Origin: Enterococcus gallinarum NBRC 100675
GTDB taxonomy: Bacteria; Bacillota; Bacilli; Lactobacillales; Enterococcaceae
Assembly (NCBI RefSeq): GCF_001544275.1
Contig: NZ_BCQE01000020.1
Location: forward strand, 1 to 64,000
DNA length: 64,000 nucleotides
Reading direction: 5' to 3'
Positions within the stretch are counted from its first letter, which is position 1, and each line of letters opens with the position of its first letter. Made by a program: the position numbers and the translations under genes. Below the pieces are notes generated by a model. The model was given only the letters and a program-made list of their open reading frames with translations, made no database searches and had not been told where the DNA came from. Of the stretch, positions 43,712 through 52,424 are shown in pieces.

Positions 43712-44554
43712 AACGATCTCTCCTTCTTTCTTAAAAATTTTTGTTTTGGTGAGATTAGAAAACTAATTACAAATAAGGATGCCGCTGTTAAAACAATACT
43801 TGATCCTGCGGCTATGTTAAAATTATAACCAATAAACAATCCAAGCAATGATGAGCTTGCCCCGACTGCTGCAGAAATAAATATCATAGTTTTCAAGCTA
43901 TTTGCATATAAATATGCTGTAGCTGCTGGCGTGATTAACATTGCAACAATTAATATAGTCCCCACACTTTGCATAGCTGTTACTGCTACTAAAGTTAATA
44001 GAACCATCAGTAGATAATGATAAAAATTGACGTTCATCCCCATTGCTTTTGCCATTAATGGATCAAAAGAAGTAATTAATAATTCTTTAAAAAATAGAAC
44101 TACTATCTATAACCAACACTAAAACAGAAACGCCAATCGTAATCCACTTATCAATATCTTGTACAGCTAAAATGTTTCCAAATAAGATATGAAATAAATC
44201 CGTTGAGCTATTTGCAACTCCTATAAGGATAACTCCTAGCGCTAAAAAAGAACTGAAAGTAATACCAATTGCTGTATCTCCTTTTATTACACTATTGCTT
44301 TTTATAAAAGTAATAATGATAGAAGCTAATAGACCAAATACAATAGCACCAATAAAAAAATTAATACCTAAAATATAAGAAATTGCTACTCCTGGCAAAA
44401 CAGCATGAGAAATAGCATCGCCCATAAGAGACATTCCTCTTAAAATAATAAAACAACCTACTGTTCCAGAAACAATCCCTATAACTACAGATGTAATTAG
44501 AGCATTCTGTAAAAAGTGAAAGTCATACAGACCATTAATAAAATTTTGAAGCAT
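43708..44554 (-). pseudogene. Metal ABC transporter permease, frameshifted
   Basis: Start ATG 44554 (2 bases after the ATPase stop). The first 155 residues (FLQNALITSVVIGIVSGTVGCFIILRGMSLMGDAISHAVLPG) are a typical ABC-3 permease. Near 44101-44110 one base too many (GATAGTAG instead of a likely ATAGTAG) brings a stop; the rest (SFDPLMAKAMGMNV..., then TAMQSVGTILIVAMLITPAATAYL) continues in another frame to 43708. Without correction the transporter would not work. Confidence 0.8.
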
Positions 44555-44555
44555 G

Positions 44556-45275
44556 TTATTCCCTCTCTCCAATAAATATAGTATCTCCATAGGCTTTTTT
44601 TAAATTCTCTTCATTAAATACAGATTCTACACTTCCGTGAGCAATTACATTTCGATTCAAAAGAATAATATTATCAAAATACTTCTTTACCTTGCTTAAA
44701 TCATGATGCACAATTAGCACTGTTTTTCCCTGATTTTTCAATTCTTTTAACGTATCCATAATTATTCGTTCACTAATTAAGTCTATCCCTACAAATGGTT
44801 CATCTAAAAATATGAAATCCGCATTTTGAGCAAGACATCTTGCTAAAAGTACACGTTGAAATTGTCCTCCAGATAATTCTCCTATTTGATGATTAGAATA
44901 TTTTCCCATATCGACCTTTTCCAAAGCCTTTGAAACTCTTTGCCATTCTGCATTTTTAATTCTTTGAAAAACTTTCATTCCGGCATACGTTCCCATAGAT
45001 ACACATTCTTTTACTTTTATTGGAAAAGTAAAATCAATATCAGCTTTTTGCTCTACATATGCAATCTTTACCAGTTTTTTATTGATATCTTCATTATTAA
45101 TGGAGACCTCTCCCTGATGAGGGATAATATTTAACATTGCTTTAAGTAATGTAGATTTTCCAGCACCATTTGGACCAATAATACCTGTTAGAGCACCTTC
45201 TTGTATTTTTAAAGAAATCTCGTTCAATGCTAAAAAATCGTTATAACAAACATTAAGCTTTTTCACTTCTAACAT
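44556..45275 (-). CDS. Metal ABC transporter ATPase
   Basis: 239 residues. Walker A IGPNGAGKSTLL, Q-loop VEQKADID, signature LSGGQFQRV, Walker B DFIFLDEP and switch His in VLIVHHDLS. First gene of the transporter operon, with a perfect Fur box before it. Powers uptake of Mn, Fe or Zn together with the downstream permease and lipoprotein. Confidence 0.92.
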   Translation of the reverse strand: MLEVKKLNVCYNDFLALNEISLKIQEGALTGIIGPNGAGKSTLLKAMLNIIPHQGEVSINNEDINKKLVKIAYVEQKADIDFTFPIKVKECVSMGTYAGMKVFQRIKNAEWQRVSKALEKVDMGKYSNHQIGELSGGQFQRVLLARCLAQNADFIFLDEPFVGIDLISERIIMDTLKELKNQGKTVLIVHHDLSKVKKYFDNIILLNRNVIAHGSVESVFNEENLKKAYGDTIFIGERE

Positions 45276-45292
45276 AACTTTCTCCTTCTAAA

Positions 45293-45307
45293 TGATAATG
45301 ATTATCA
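45293..45307. promoter_or_regulatory. Perfect Fur box
   Basis: TGATAATGATTATCA matches all 14 fixed positions of the 7-1-7 Fur consensus. On the minus strand TATAAT lies just upstream (about 45313-45318) and TTGACT near 45340, so iron-dependent repression of the ABC operon is likely. Confidence 0.82.
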
Positions 45308-45443
45308 CGATTATATGGTATACAGAAAATATATTTTAGTCAAGCCTAAATTTTAAAATTTGGATTTTTTTCTGTTGCTGAAGATTAGGATGACAAAACT
45401 ATTTGAAACTACCCGTATAGTAAGTAGTTTTCAAAACAAAAAA

Positions 45444-45469
45444 AGAGTGTTCTCTAATGAGAACACTCT
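45444..45469 (-). terminator. Strong terminator
   Basis: 11-bp perfect stem AGAGTGTTCTC / GAGAACACTCT with a 4-base loop, followed on the minus strand by TTTTTTT. Lies 250 bp after the small LPXTG gene; 45470-45722 contains no gene. Confidence 0.8.
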
Positions 45470-45722
45470 CCTAAAAATACTTTATTTGCATACAAAAGAA
45501 TTAGACTTGAAGTGGATAGGGAGCTAAATCTGTTTATAAGCATCAAGACATTCTCTTCTAGAAATGAAAAGTAGGTTATTTATCTTTCGTAACATGTTAG
45601 GCTTATTCAACTATGCTTCCAATCGAAATTTAATTTACTTAACAACTTAAAACTTTCTCTTTATTGATTTTCATATTTTAAATTGCTCAAATAGAATTAG
45701 AGAAATAATAATACTTCCCACA

Positions 45723-46670
45723 TTAAAATTTATTTTTTTTCAGCCCTATAATACTTGCAATCGCCGTGAATAACCCTACATACACAGGAAGACCATTATA
45801 TTTTTCTCCAGTTTTCGGTAACTCCATAGTATTTTTATTTCGATTGCCTTCTTTATTTTTTTCTTGATTCATTAGTTCCCTTTTTTTATTGCTATTATTA
45901 TAATTTAGATTAGATGATCTTTTGTTGTTGTTAAAAAAAGTAGAAGGATGATTAAAGCTAGCTTTACTATCCGAACTTTGTTTAGAATTTGTATTTTTCG
46001 TTACTCCGGGTAATTTGACTGCTATGTCTTTCTCTTTTTCTCCACCAAGATCATATCTTACTGTATAGCCATTTCTTACTCCATCTGTTTCGATGCCATA
46101 ATTTACTTCTTTTTTGATGCCATCTTGTTCGGTAAATGTTACCTCTCCGTTAGCGTCTACCTGTTTCTTAAGTACTTCCGTTGATCCATCTGTTAAGTTT
46201 CTTAACCGTACTTCTTTTCCCGCTTCAAGTGGTAATCCATTTGTATAATGTGCTTTTACCTTTAAACTAAGTGGTAACTCGGATCCTGGCAAATTCACTG
46301 TTATGTCCTTCTCTTTTTCTCCACCAAGATCGTATCTTACTGTATAGCCATTTCTTACTCCGTCTGTTTCGATGCCATAATTTACTTCTTTTTTAATGCC
46401 ATCTTGTTCGGTAAATGTTACCTCTCCGTTAGCGTCTACCTGTTTCTTAAGTACTTCCGTTGATCCATCTGTTAAATTTCTTAACCGTACTTCTTTTCCC
46501 GCTTCAAGTGGTAATCCATTTGTGTAATGTGCTTTCACCTTTAAATTAAGCGGTACTATAATTTCTGCTGAATTTGTTAAACTTTCTGCACTAGTAATTT
46601 GTGGGGATTGTAGTGAAACGAAAGCTGTTGTAGATAGTAGCAAACCGCCAAGAATTATCTTTGATTTCAT
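45723..46670 (-). CDS. Small LPXTG surface protein with two 94-residue Cna-B-like repeats
   Basis: 315 residues, AAGGAG upstream of ATG. Signal peptide (residues 1-28), then two almost identical repeats (about 40-133 and 134-227: LKVKAHYTNGLPLEAGKEV, then VNYGIETDGVRNGYTVRYDLGG), an Asn/Ser/Lys-rich linker, LPKTG at 284-288, a membrane stretch and a short basic tail. Repeats resemble transthyretin/Cna-B-like beta-sandwiches. Promoter lies between a Zur box and a TetR-type site, so expression probably rises in zinc starvation. No His-rich zinc-binding motif is visible; role unknown. Confidence 0.88.
   Translation of the reverse strand: MKSKIILGGLLLSTTAFVSLQSPQITSAESLTNSAEIIVPLNLKVKAHYTNGLPLEAGKEVRLRNLTDGSTEVLKKQVDANGEVTFTEQDGIKKEVNYGIETDGVRNGYTVRYDLGGEKEKDITVNLPGSELPLSLKVKAHYTNGLPLEAGKEVRLRNLTDGSTEVLKKQVDANGEVTFTEQDGIKKEVNYGIETDGVRNGYTVRYDLGGEKEKDIAVKLPGVTKNTNSKQSSDSKASFNHPSTFFNNNKRSSNLNYNNSNKKRELMNQEKNKEGNRNKNTMELPKTGEKYNGLPVYVGLFTAIASIIGLKKNKF
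45990..46553 (-). repeat. 282-bp tandem coding repeat of the small LPXTG protein
   Basis: Two copies, near-identical at DNA level with only scattered third-position changes, encoding 94 residues each. Confidence 0.85.
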
Positions 46671-46820
46671 AATATCATTCTCCTTAAATTCTATTTATTA
46701 AGCTCAAAAAATAATTTTTATGTTAATATTCTAGCTATTAAAATTCTTAATACTACAAAAGGAAACCATTGTTTTATTGAATAGAAACATGTCCCTATCT
46801 CCTCTCTAATTAGCTTTTAT

Positions 46821-46900
46821 AAAACGTAACTATTACGTTTTATAAAAACGATTTTACAAATTTACTTAAAAAATGTCAATAAAAATGAAGGTTCATTTTT
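46821..46900 (-). promoter_or_regulatory. Dual control region: TetR-type site, promoter, Zur box
   Basis: Minus strand order: inverted repeat AAAAATGAACCTTCATTTTT (46900-46881), TTGACA (46879-46874) directly behind it, 17-base spacer, TAAAAT (46856-46851), then the palindromic Zur box (46821-46841, plus strand AAAACGTAA-CTA-TTACGTTTT). Two repressors could act on one promoter. Confidence 0.78.
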
Positions 46901-46959
46901 TATTGAAGTGCCAAAAATAGATTAATATAAAATTCAACTCGATTTTTTTCAGATAGTTA

Positions 46960-47000
46960 AAAATGCAACTTCAGCTTTATTAGCTAAAAAGTTGCATTTT
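46960..47000. terminator. Stem-loop terminator
   Basis: 11-bp stem AAAATGCAACT / AGTTGCATTTT with nested AGCT/AGCT pairing in the loop. May end the PTS operon transcript coming from 47531. Confidence 0.55.
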
Positions 47001-47530
47001 CCCCGTATAATAAATTTTATAGTCTAAAGCATTTCTAGAATTTGATTGGACAACATTCATATATATATCAAAAAAACTTTAACACAACTATATAATATTT
47101 GCATATAGATCATATCCCACCGCTGTTAAGATTGTTACATCTAGAATTAGTACCTACTCTGGCACTAATTTCCTAACCGTCTCATTGAAAATACCACTTA
47201 TACTTGAAAGCATCTTCAATCTTAGATTGTCCTCCAAATAGTACACTCGAACCATTATTGCTTTACTATTTAACTATTTGGTTTTTATAGCAGTTCAAGC
47301 ACTAGCTATACCGTGCTATTCCAAAAAGAGCCCTTTTAACATTCCTCTATTTCGCTAGTATTAATTATTTAAGATTATAATGAAAAAAACATATTTCTTA
47401 CTATGGCTTCGTATCTAATTTTGATATTATGTAGAAAACGAATCATATTAATATCGAAAATAGCTTTCCTTTTGTTTTGATTTAAACTTTTTCAATTGAG
47501 ATTAACAGAACTATTCTTCCTTCATTATAA
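47001..47530. other. Intergenic, no gene seen
   Basis: 530 AT-rich bases without a supported frame. A GGCTCTTTTTGG stretch on the minus strand (47321-47333) weakly resembles an ISL3-type end but has no partner. Confidence 0.45.
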
Positions 47531-47935
47531 TTACTCTTCTCCACCATCCATCTGTATCTCAGGTATTTTAATACTACTTTTACCTATTTCTATTAAATGC
47601 TCAGCAAGTTTTTCTTCATTAATTTTAAAGTATGATTCTAATACCATCCCTAGATTCATTCCAGTTACTACTTGAATTCTTTTATCCATACTTGCTTTCA
47701 TCATAGCTACATTTGCAGGTGTTCCTCCCATTAGGTCTACTAATATAATAATATTTCGTATGTCACTTGTTTCTTCCAGTATTTTATTCAATTTATTTAT
47801 TGTTCCTTCAATACCGTCATTTTGTGCCATAGAAACTACCGGATAATTAATCTGGTTTCCAAGTATCATTTTAGCTGAATTTAATATTTCCTCAGCCATT
47901 AAACCATGACTCATTAAAATTATTTCATTAGTCAT
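47531..47935 (-). CDS. PTS mannose-family EIIA (second locus)
   Basis: 134 residues. Phospho-His in ILMSHGLMAEE (His10) and LVDLMGGTPANVAMMK motif. Last gene of the GH31-EIIC-EIID-EIIB-EIIA operon. Receives phosphate from HPr. Confidence 0.9.
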   Translation of the reverse strand: MTNEIILMSHGLMAEEILNSAKMILGNQINYPVVSMAQNDGIEGTINKLNKILEETSDIRNIIILVDLMGGTPANVAMMKASMDKRIQVVTGMNLGMVLESYFKINEEKLAEHLIEIGKSSIKIPEIQMDGGEE

Positions 47936-47949
47936 CGCACTTATTCCCC

Positions 47950-48432
47950 TTATAAAATATCTTTTAAGTAAGTTTTTTTATCGTCTGGTGTCATAATTGT
48001 AGTAATTTCAACACCAAGATTTAATAGCTTCTCGAAGGCATTTCTTTCTTCATTAGTAACGCTAATATTAGGACGTAAAACCGTTGTTCCTTTTCGATTA
48101 GACATGTTGCCAACGTTAATCCTATCTATCTGTAAATCATTTTCGATAAACGATAATAAGTCTACTGGGGATTTGACTATTAAAAGCACATTTTGCCCTT
48201 CATATTTTCCATTTTTGATATTGGTAATCGCTTTCTCTTCAGTTATAATTGAAGAACTGATTCCTGCAGGGACTGCCATCCTTAGCACCTGTTTTTGTAT
48301 ATCATTATTTGCAACAGTATCATTTACAACCATCAAACGAGTCACACCTAATTTATTACTCCACATTGTAGCTACTTGACCATGAATTAATCGATCGTCA
48401 ATTCTAATATTTTTTATACCCTTCATTTCCAC
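47950..48432 (-). CDS. PTS mannose-family EIIB (second locus)
   Basis: 160 residues, GTG start 8 bases after AGGAGG (an ATG two codons later is possible). Phospho-His in RIDDRLIHGQVA (His about 18), and the INVGNMSNRKGT segment typical of Man EIIB. Operon partner of the EIIC/EIID pair just upstream. Confidence 0.9.
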   Translation of the reverse strand: MEMKGIKNIRIDDRLIHGQVATMWSNKLGVTRLMVVNDTVANNDIQKQVLRMAVPAGISSSIITEEKAITNIKNGKYEGQNVLLIVKSPVDLLSFIENDLQIDRINVGNMSNRKGTTVLRPNISVTNEERNAFEKLLNLGVEITTIMTPDDKKTYLKDIL

Positions 48433-48451
48433 AAAAATTTCCTCCTATCAT

Positions 48452-49270
48452 TTATTTTAAAATGCCTAGAGTAGCTAAAACAATAGACAGAACCATCACA
48501 CCAAGAATTAAATAAATAGGTTTTACATTTTTTTTCAAAGACCAGTAAACTAAACCAACTAAGAGTGCAGGTAATAATCCTGGCATTATTTGATCTAGTA
48601 TTTCTTGCCCTCTCATAGAAAAATCACCTTGTTTAAAATCTAAGACTACATTTGTTTTAACAACAGATGGTATTAATGCTCCAACAACCATTAATCCTAA
48701 AATTGAAGTCGATTCAGTTAAAAGTTTTAAACTTTTTTCAATAGTAGTAATTAATTTCGTACCTGAAGTATAGCCTATGCGAAATAATGGTATACTTATC
48801 ATCTTTAAAGCTACACTTACAGCAATCCATAAAATAATTCCTACTGGACTACCATCAATTGCCATATTTGCTGCAATAGCCCCAAATATAGTCCATGGAA
48901 TAACTACAAATAGACTATCACCTAATCCAGCTACTGGCCCCATAAGTCCTGTCTTAATCGATGTCACTGCTTCTTCAGTATTTTCATCTGAATTTTCTTC
49001 CATAGCTATATTAATACCTAAAATATACGGTGCAACCCAAGGATTTGTATTGAAAAATTGTAAATGATTTAGTACTGCTTTTTGTAACGCTTCTGGTTTA
49101 TTTTTATAAGTAACTTTTAAGAATGGTAATACAGCGTAACAATATGCTAGAGCTTGCATCTTTTCATAATTTGAAGAAACTGAGCTTGTAAAAAACCATC
49201 TCCATAATACACTCTTTTTAATTTTGGAATTAACACCAAGTTTTGTCGTCTCCAAGCTATTCATCCTCAT
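48452..49270 (-). CDS. PTS mannose-family EIID (second locus; PtsD/BepA-like)
   Basis: 272 residues from ATG 49270 (or 270 from 49264), overlapping EIIC by 14 bp with GGAGGT as ribosome binding site. Conserved SVSSNYEKMQALAYCYAVLPFLK near the N-terminus, TSIKTGLMGPVAGLGDSLF and C-terminal membrane helices. In gene content this locus resembles the E. faecium island whose EIID gene (ptsD, bepA) was linked to gut colonisation and biofilm. That comparison is from memory and was not aligned. Confidence 0.9.
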   Translation of the reverse strand: MRMNSLETTKLGVNSKIKKSVLWRWFFTSSVSSNYEKMQALAYCYAVLPFLKVTYKNKPEALQKAVLNHLQFFNTNPWVAPYILGINIAMEENSDENTEEAVTSIKTGLMGPVAGLGDSLFVVIPWTIFGAIAANMAIDGSPVGIILWIAVSVALKMISIPLFRIGYTSGTKLITTIEKSLKLLTESTSILGLMVVGALIPSVVKTNVVLDFKQGDFSMRGQEILDQIMPGLLPALLVGLVYWSLKKNVKPIYLILGVMVLSIVLATLGILK

Positions 49271-50042
49271 CCATACCTCCTATTGTATTAACAACGGTAT
49301 TATTAATTACATTCTGACTATTTTTTTTATAAATAATTAAAGCTATAGCAGCGCCTATTAATGCTACTCCTAATAATGGCATTTTTAAGTAAACAGACAT
49401 TACAAAACCTATAACAAGATAACTGAAATATTCTTTTGCAGGTAAGTATCGAAGCAATAAACCAATACCAACAGCTGGTAATAATCCCCCAGCAACTGTT
49501 AACCCATTTGTTAACCATTCAGGAGTATGAGCAAGAATAGTATTAATTAAAGATGGTCCAAAAATTACTGCCAACGCAACCGGTATGCCCGTTGTTGCCG
49601 CCGTTAAGAATACTCCAAACATTTGCATCTTGGAGATCATACTATAATCTCCTCGCTTTACACCTGCTTCTGCTTTATGAACCATCCAAATACCAATTGT
49701 ATTTCTAATAATATCTAATTGAACCATTAATAGTGCTACTGGTATACCAATAGAAATCCCTACCGAAGATTCCTGACCAGTTGTTATGGTGATAAAAGTT
49801 GCGACAATACTTGCAGTTTGATAGTCTGGTATAGAAGCTCCTCCAAAATTACTAATTCCTAAAGACAATAATTGTAAGGTTCCCCCAATAAAAAGCCCAG
49901 TTTTTATATCTCCAAGTATTAAACCAGTTACAAATCCCGCTGTTACAGGTTGGTAGGTTCCGAACATTGTTGAATTCTTCTCAAAATTAATAAAAAAACC
50001 ATATAACACAATTAAACCAAGTTGAATAACACTTATCTCCAT
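49257..50042 (-). CDS. PTS mannose-family EIIC (second locus)
   Basis: 261 residues, membrane protein with GLFIGGTLQLLSLGISNFGGASIPD and NGLTVAGGLLPAVGIGLLLRYLPAK. Start ATG overlaps the GH31 stop (TAATG), so the two are translationally coupled. Transports the GH31 substrate. Confidence 0.92.
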   Translation of the reverse strand: MEISVIQLGLIVLYGFFINFEKNSTMFGTYQPVTAGFVTGLILGDIKTGLFIGGTLQLLSLGISNFGGASIPDYQTASIVATFITITTGQESSVGISIGIPVALLMVQLDIIRNTIGIWMVHKAEAGVKRGDYSMISKMQMFGVFLTAATTGIPVALAVIFGPSLINTILAHTPEWLTNGLTVAGGLLPAVGIGLLLRYLPAKEYFSYLVIGFVMSVYLKMPLLGVALIGAAIALIIYKKNSQNVINNTVVNTIGGMDEDE

Positions 50043-52117
50043 TAGATCTCCTCCTTAATTATACTTAATAGTTTTGAAAATTTATCTTTTTGATTTGTCT
50101 TTATAAAAACAGGTATCATACTAATATCTGCTTCAACATCCAACGTTTGTCCACCATCATATTCTTCACCTGTCCATATATTGGTCCAGTTTTCATTTAT
50201 TGGTAAGTAAACTTCTCTTACTGTTTCCTTATAATTTACAATCGGTGCAATTAGGAACGTATCTCCAAATAAGTAAGTATCTTCTACAGCCCAAGTATTA
50301 TTATCTGAAGGATATTCATAAAATAGCGTCCTCATGATCGGATCTCCGAATCTATGAGCTTTATCCATCAAAGTACTGATATACGGTTTCAACGCTTCAC
50401 GTATTTTTATATACTTAGTTAATATCTGCTCAACTTCTATACCGTATGACCATATTTCATTTGGTGCACCAGTAACCATCGAACCTCCACCATGATCCGA
50501 TAAGGGTTTACTATGGGGTAATCGGTCACCGTGCATTCTTAAAATTGGTGAAAAAGTAGCATATTGAAACCAACGAATTAGCAATTCTCTAAACTCCGGA
50601 TCTTCTGGATTTCCGCCATGAAACCCACCTATGTCAGTTGTCCACCAGGGAATCCCTGCTAAACCTACATTTAGTCCAGTATTAACTTGATTTCTAAATG
50701 CTTCAAAACTAGAATCAATATCTCCAGACCACAATAATGCACCGAATCTTTGTGCTCCAGCCCATCCTCCTCTAACAAGAGTAATTACAGGCTGTTCATT
50801 ACTTAATTCTTCATAAATCATTGAAAGATAATCGATTGGATATAAATTACCACTATATAAATCAGTCCCCTTTTTATAACGATAATTATCAAAGTCATAA
50901 ACGGAATATCCCGGCTCAGCTACATCTAACCAGAAATAATTAATCCCTTTATCAACATAATTCTTTTTAATTAGACTCCAAACATATTTCCGAGCTTCAC
51001 TATTTGTCATATCAATAAAAATAGTGTTTCCTTGAATTTGCATGGTTAATCGAACTCCACGATTAACTTTTACTAGATAACCATTTTCTAAATATTTTTC
51101 ATAATTTTCTGCATCAGTTTGTACTGTAGGCCAAATTGAGATTATTGGTTCCACTCCGTAATCAGTTTTCAAAGTCTTTAAAAATTTTTCTGGATTAGGC
51201 CAGTATTCCTCATCAAAACAATATTCTCCTTGCTTTGGCCAGTGAAAATAATCAATAGCGATAGTTGAAAGCTTTATTCCACGTTTATGATACTTTTCTA
51301 CTACATCCATCACTTCCTCTGGTGATCTATATCGTAATTTGCTCTGCCATAATCCTAATAAACTATCTGGCATTTTAGGGACTTTTCCAGTTAGATTACT
51401 ATAGTTTCTAAGTATTTCCTTTGGTTCATTTCCTGAAATTATTACATAATCGATATAATCAGAAGAATACATTTTCCATCGAGTTATATTTTTAGCAAAA
51501 GAAACTTCTCCAATACCAGGATTATTCCATAAAAAACCGTATCCAAGACTAGATATATAGAATGGAATTGACACCTGTGAGTTTCTTTGCGCTAATTCTA
51601 AAACAGTGTTCTTCAAATCAAGATAAGAATGTTGATATTGACCCATTCCGAATATTTTTTCTTTTGGATCTGATTCAAATCTAGTAGTTACTTGAAATTT
51701 ACCATCCATATTGGACCGATATTCTCTTGACTTTAATTTCAATGTAGAATTAAAATCCTTTGTAACTTCAACTGAACCAGCATCTTCACCACCATCATCA
51801 TGTTTAACAGCTCTTAATCTAATATATTCTTTTAGTAAGACATCGTTTTTTTCATTATAAAAAGTTAAACGATCACGATGATCTAGTACCGCTCTTATTT
51901 TCCCGTTAATTAATTCTGTTTTATTTTCATATTGATTTATTATCACTTTATTTAGGGAATTAGGCTTATCAATTAAGGAGTTTTGTCGGTCTTCATAGTT
52001 CATGTCTACAAATGAACGTATTCTAATAGCATTTTCCCCCCATGCTTCAATAATCAGTAATTCATCATCAAATTTTCTTGAAAAATAATTTGATTCAATG
52101 TTTATCACTTCTTTCAT
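50042..52117 (-). CDS. Glycoside hydrolase family 31 (alpha-xylosidase/alpha-glucosidase)
   Basis: 691 residues, no signal peptide, so cytoplasmic. N-terminal beta-sandwich (1-245), TIM barrel with nucleophile D398 (FWLDVAEPG) and acid/base D466 (LWSGDIDSS), then C-terminal beta domains. GH31 members of this length cleave alpha-glucosides or alpha-xylosides. The XylR-like operator halves (AAACTAA) and the ROK regulator next door favour an alpha-xyloside, but this is inference. Coupled to the Man-family PTS, which may deliver a phosphorylated oligosaccharide. Confidence 0.9.
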   Translation of the reverse strand: MKEVINIESNYFSRKFDDELLIIEAWGENAIRIRSFVDMNYEDRQNSLIDKPNSLNKVIINQYENKTELINGKIRAVLDHRDRLTFYNEKNDVLLKEYIRLRAVKHDDGGEDAGSVEVTKDFNSTLKLKSREYRSNMDGKFQVTTRFESDPKEKIFGMGQYQHSYLDLKNTVLELAQRNSQVSIPFYISSLGYGFLWNNPGIGEVSFAKNITRWKMYSSDYIDYVIISGNEPKEILRNYSNLTGKVPKMPDSLLGLWQSKLRYRSPEEVMDVVEKYHKRGIKLSTIAIDYFHWPKQGEYCFDEEYWPNPEKFLKTLKTDYGVEPIISIWPTVQTDAENYEKYLENGYLVKVNRGVRLTMQIQGNTIFIDMTNSEARKYVWSLIKKNYVDKGINYFWLDVAEPGYSVYDFDNYRYKKGTDLYSGNLYPIDYLSMIYEELSNEQPVITLVRGGWAGAQRFGALLWSGDIDSSFEAFRNQVNTGLNVGLAGIPWWTTDIGGFHGGNPEDPEFRELLIRWFQYATFSPILRMHGDRLPHSKPLSDHGGGSMVTGAPNEIWSYGIEVEQILTKYIKIREALKPYISTLMDKAHRFGDPIMRTLFYEYPSDNNTWAVEDTYLFGDTFLIAPIVNYKETVREVYLPINENWTNIWTGEEYDGGQTLDVEADISMIPVFIKTNQKDKFSKLLSIIKEEI

Positions 52118-52230
52118 CCCACTTTCCTTTTCTTCTTAATTAGTTAACTCTTATTACAACACTAGCAATTGTAATCGCATACATATACATATCAATTTAA
52201 TTTAAGTATTTTGACTAGAATTCTGCTTTT

Positions 52231-52328
52231 TAATTTGTTTTCTCGATAAACTAATTATCAAAAAAAAAACTAATAACAAAAAACACTTAATTACTTGAAC
52301 TAAAATTGTTTGTACGTTAAACTAATTA
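52231..52328. promoter_or_regulatory. Candidate ROK/XylR-type operators
   Basis: TAATTTGTTT (52231-52240) faces AAACTAATTA (52248-52257), an inverted repeat with one mismatch. A second, less perfect one (AATTGTTTG...TTAAACTAATT) lies at 52305-52328. A third AAACTAAT is at 52267. XylR sites in Bacillus use TTAGTTT/AAACTAA halves. Confidence 0.5.
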
Positions 52329-52366
52329 ATAAATAAAATATAAAATAAGCTATTTAAAATGTCAAC

Positions 52367-52380
52367 TGTAAACGCTATAT
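52367..52380 (+). promoter_or_regulatory. Candidate cre site
   Basis: TGTAAACGCTATAT matches 12 of 14 cre positions, 45 bp before the ROK gene start. Suggests CcpA input into this locus. Confidence 0.4.
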
Positions 52381-52424
52381 TTTTTTTGCATAGGCTATTT
52401 TATTTTTAAATTGAGGAGAAATTA

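Noticed and set aside
47321-47333. GGCTCTTTTTGG on the minus strand, ISL3-like terminal repeat
   Set aside because: No matching second end and no transposase remains nearby.
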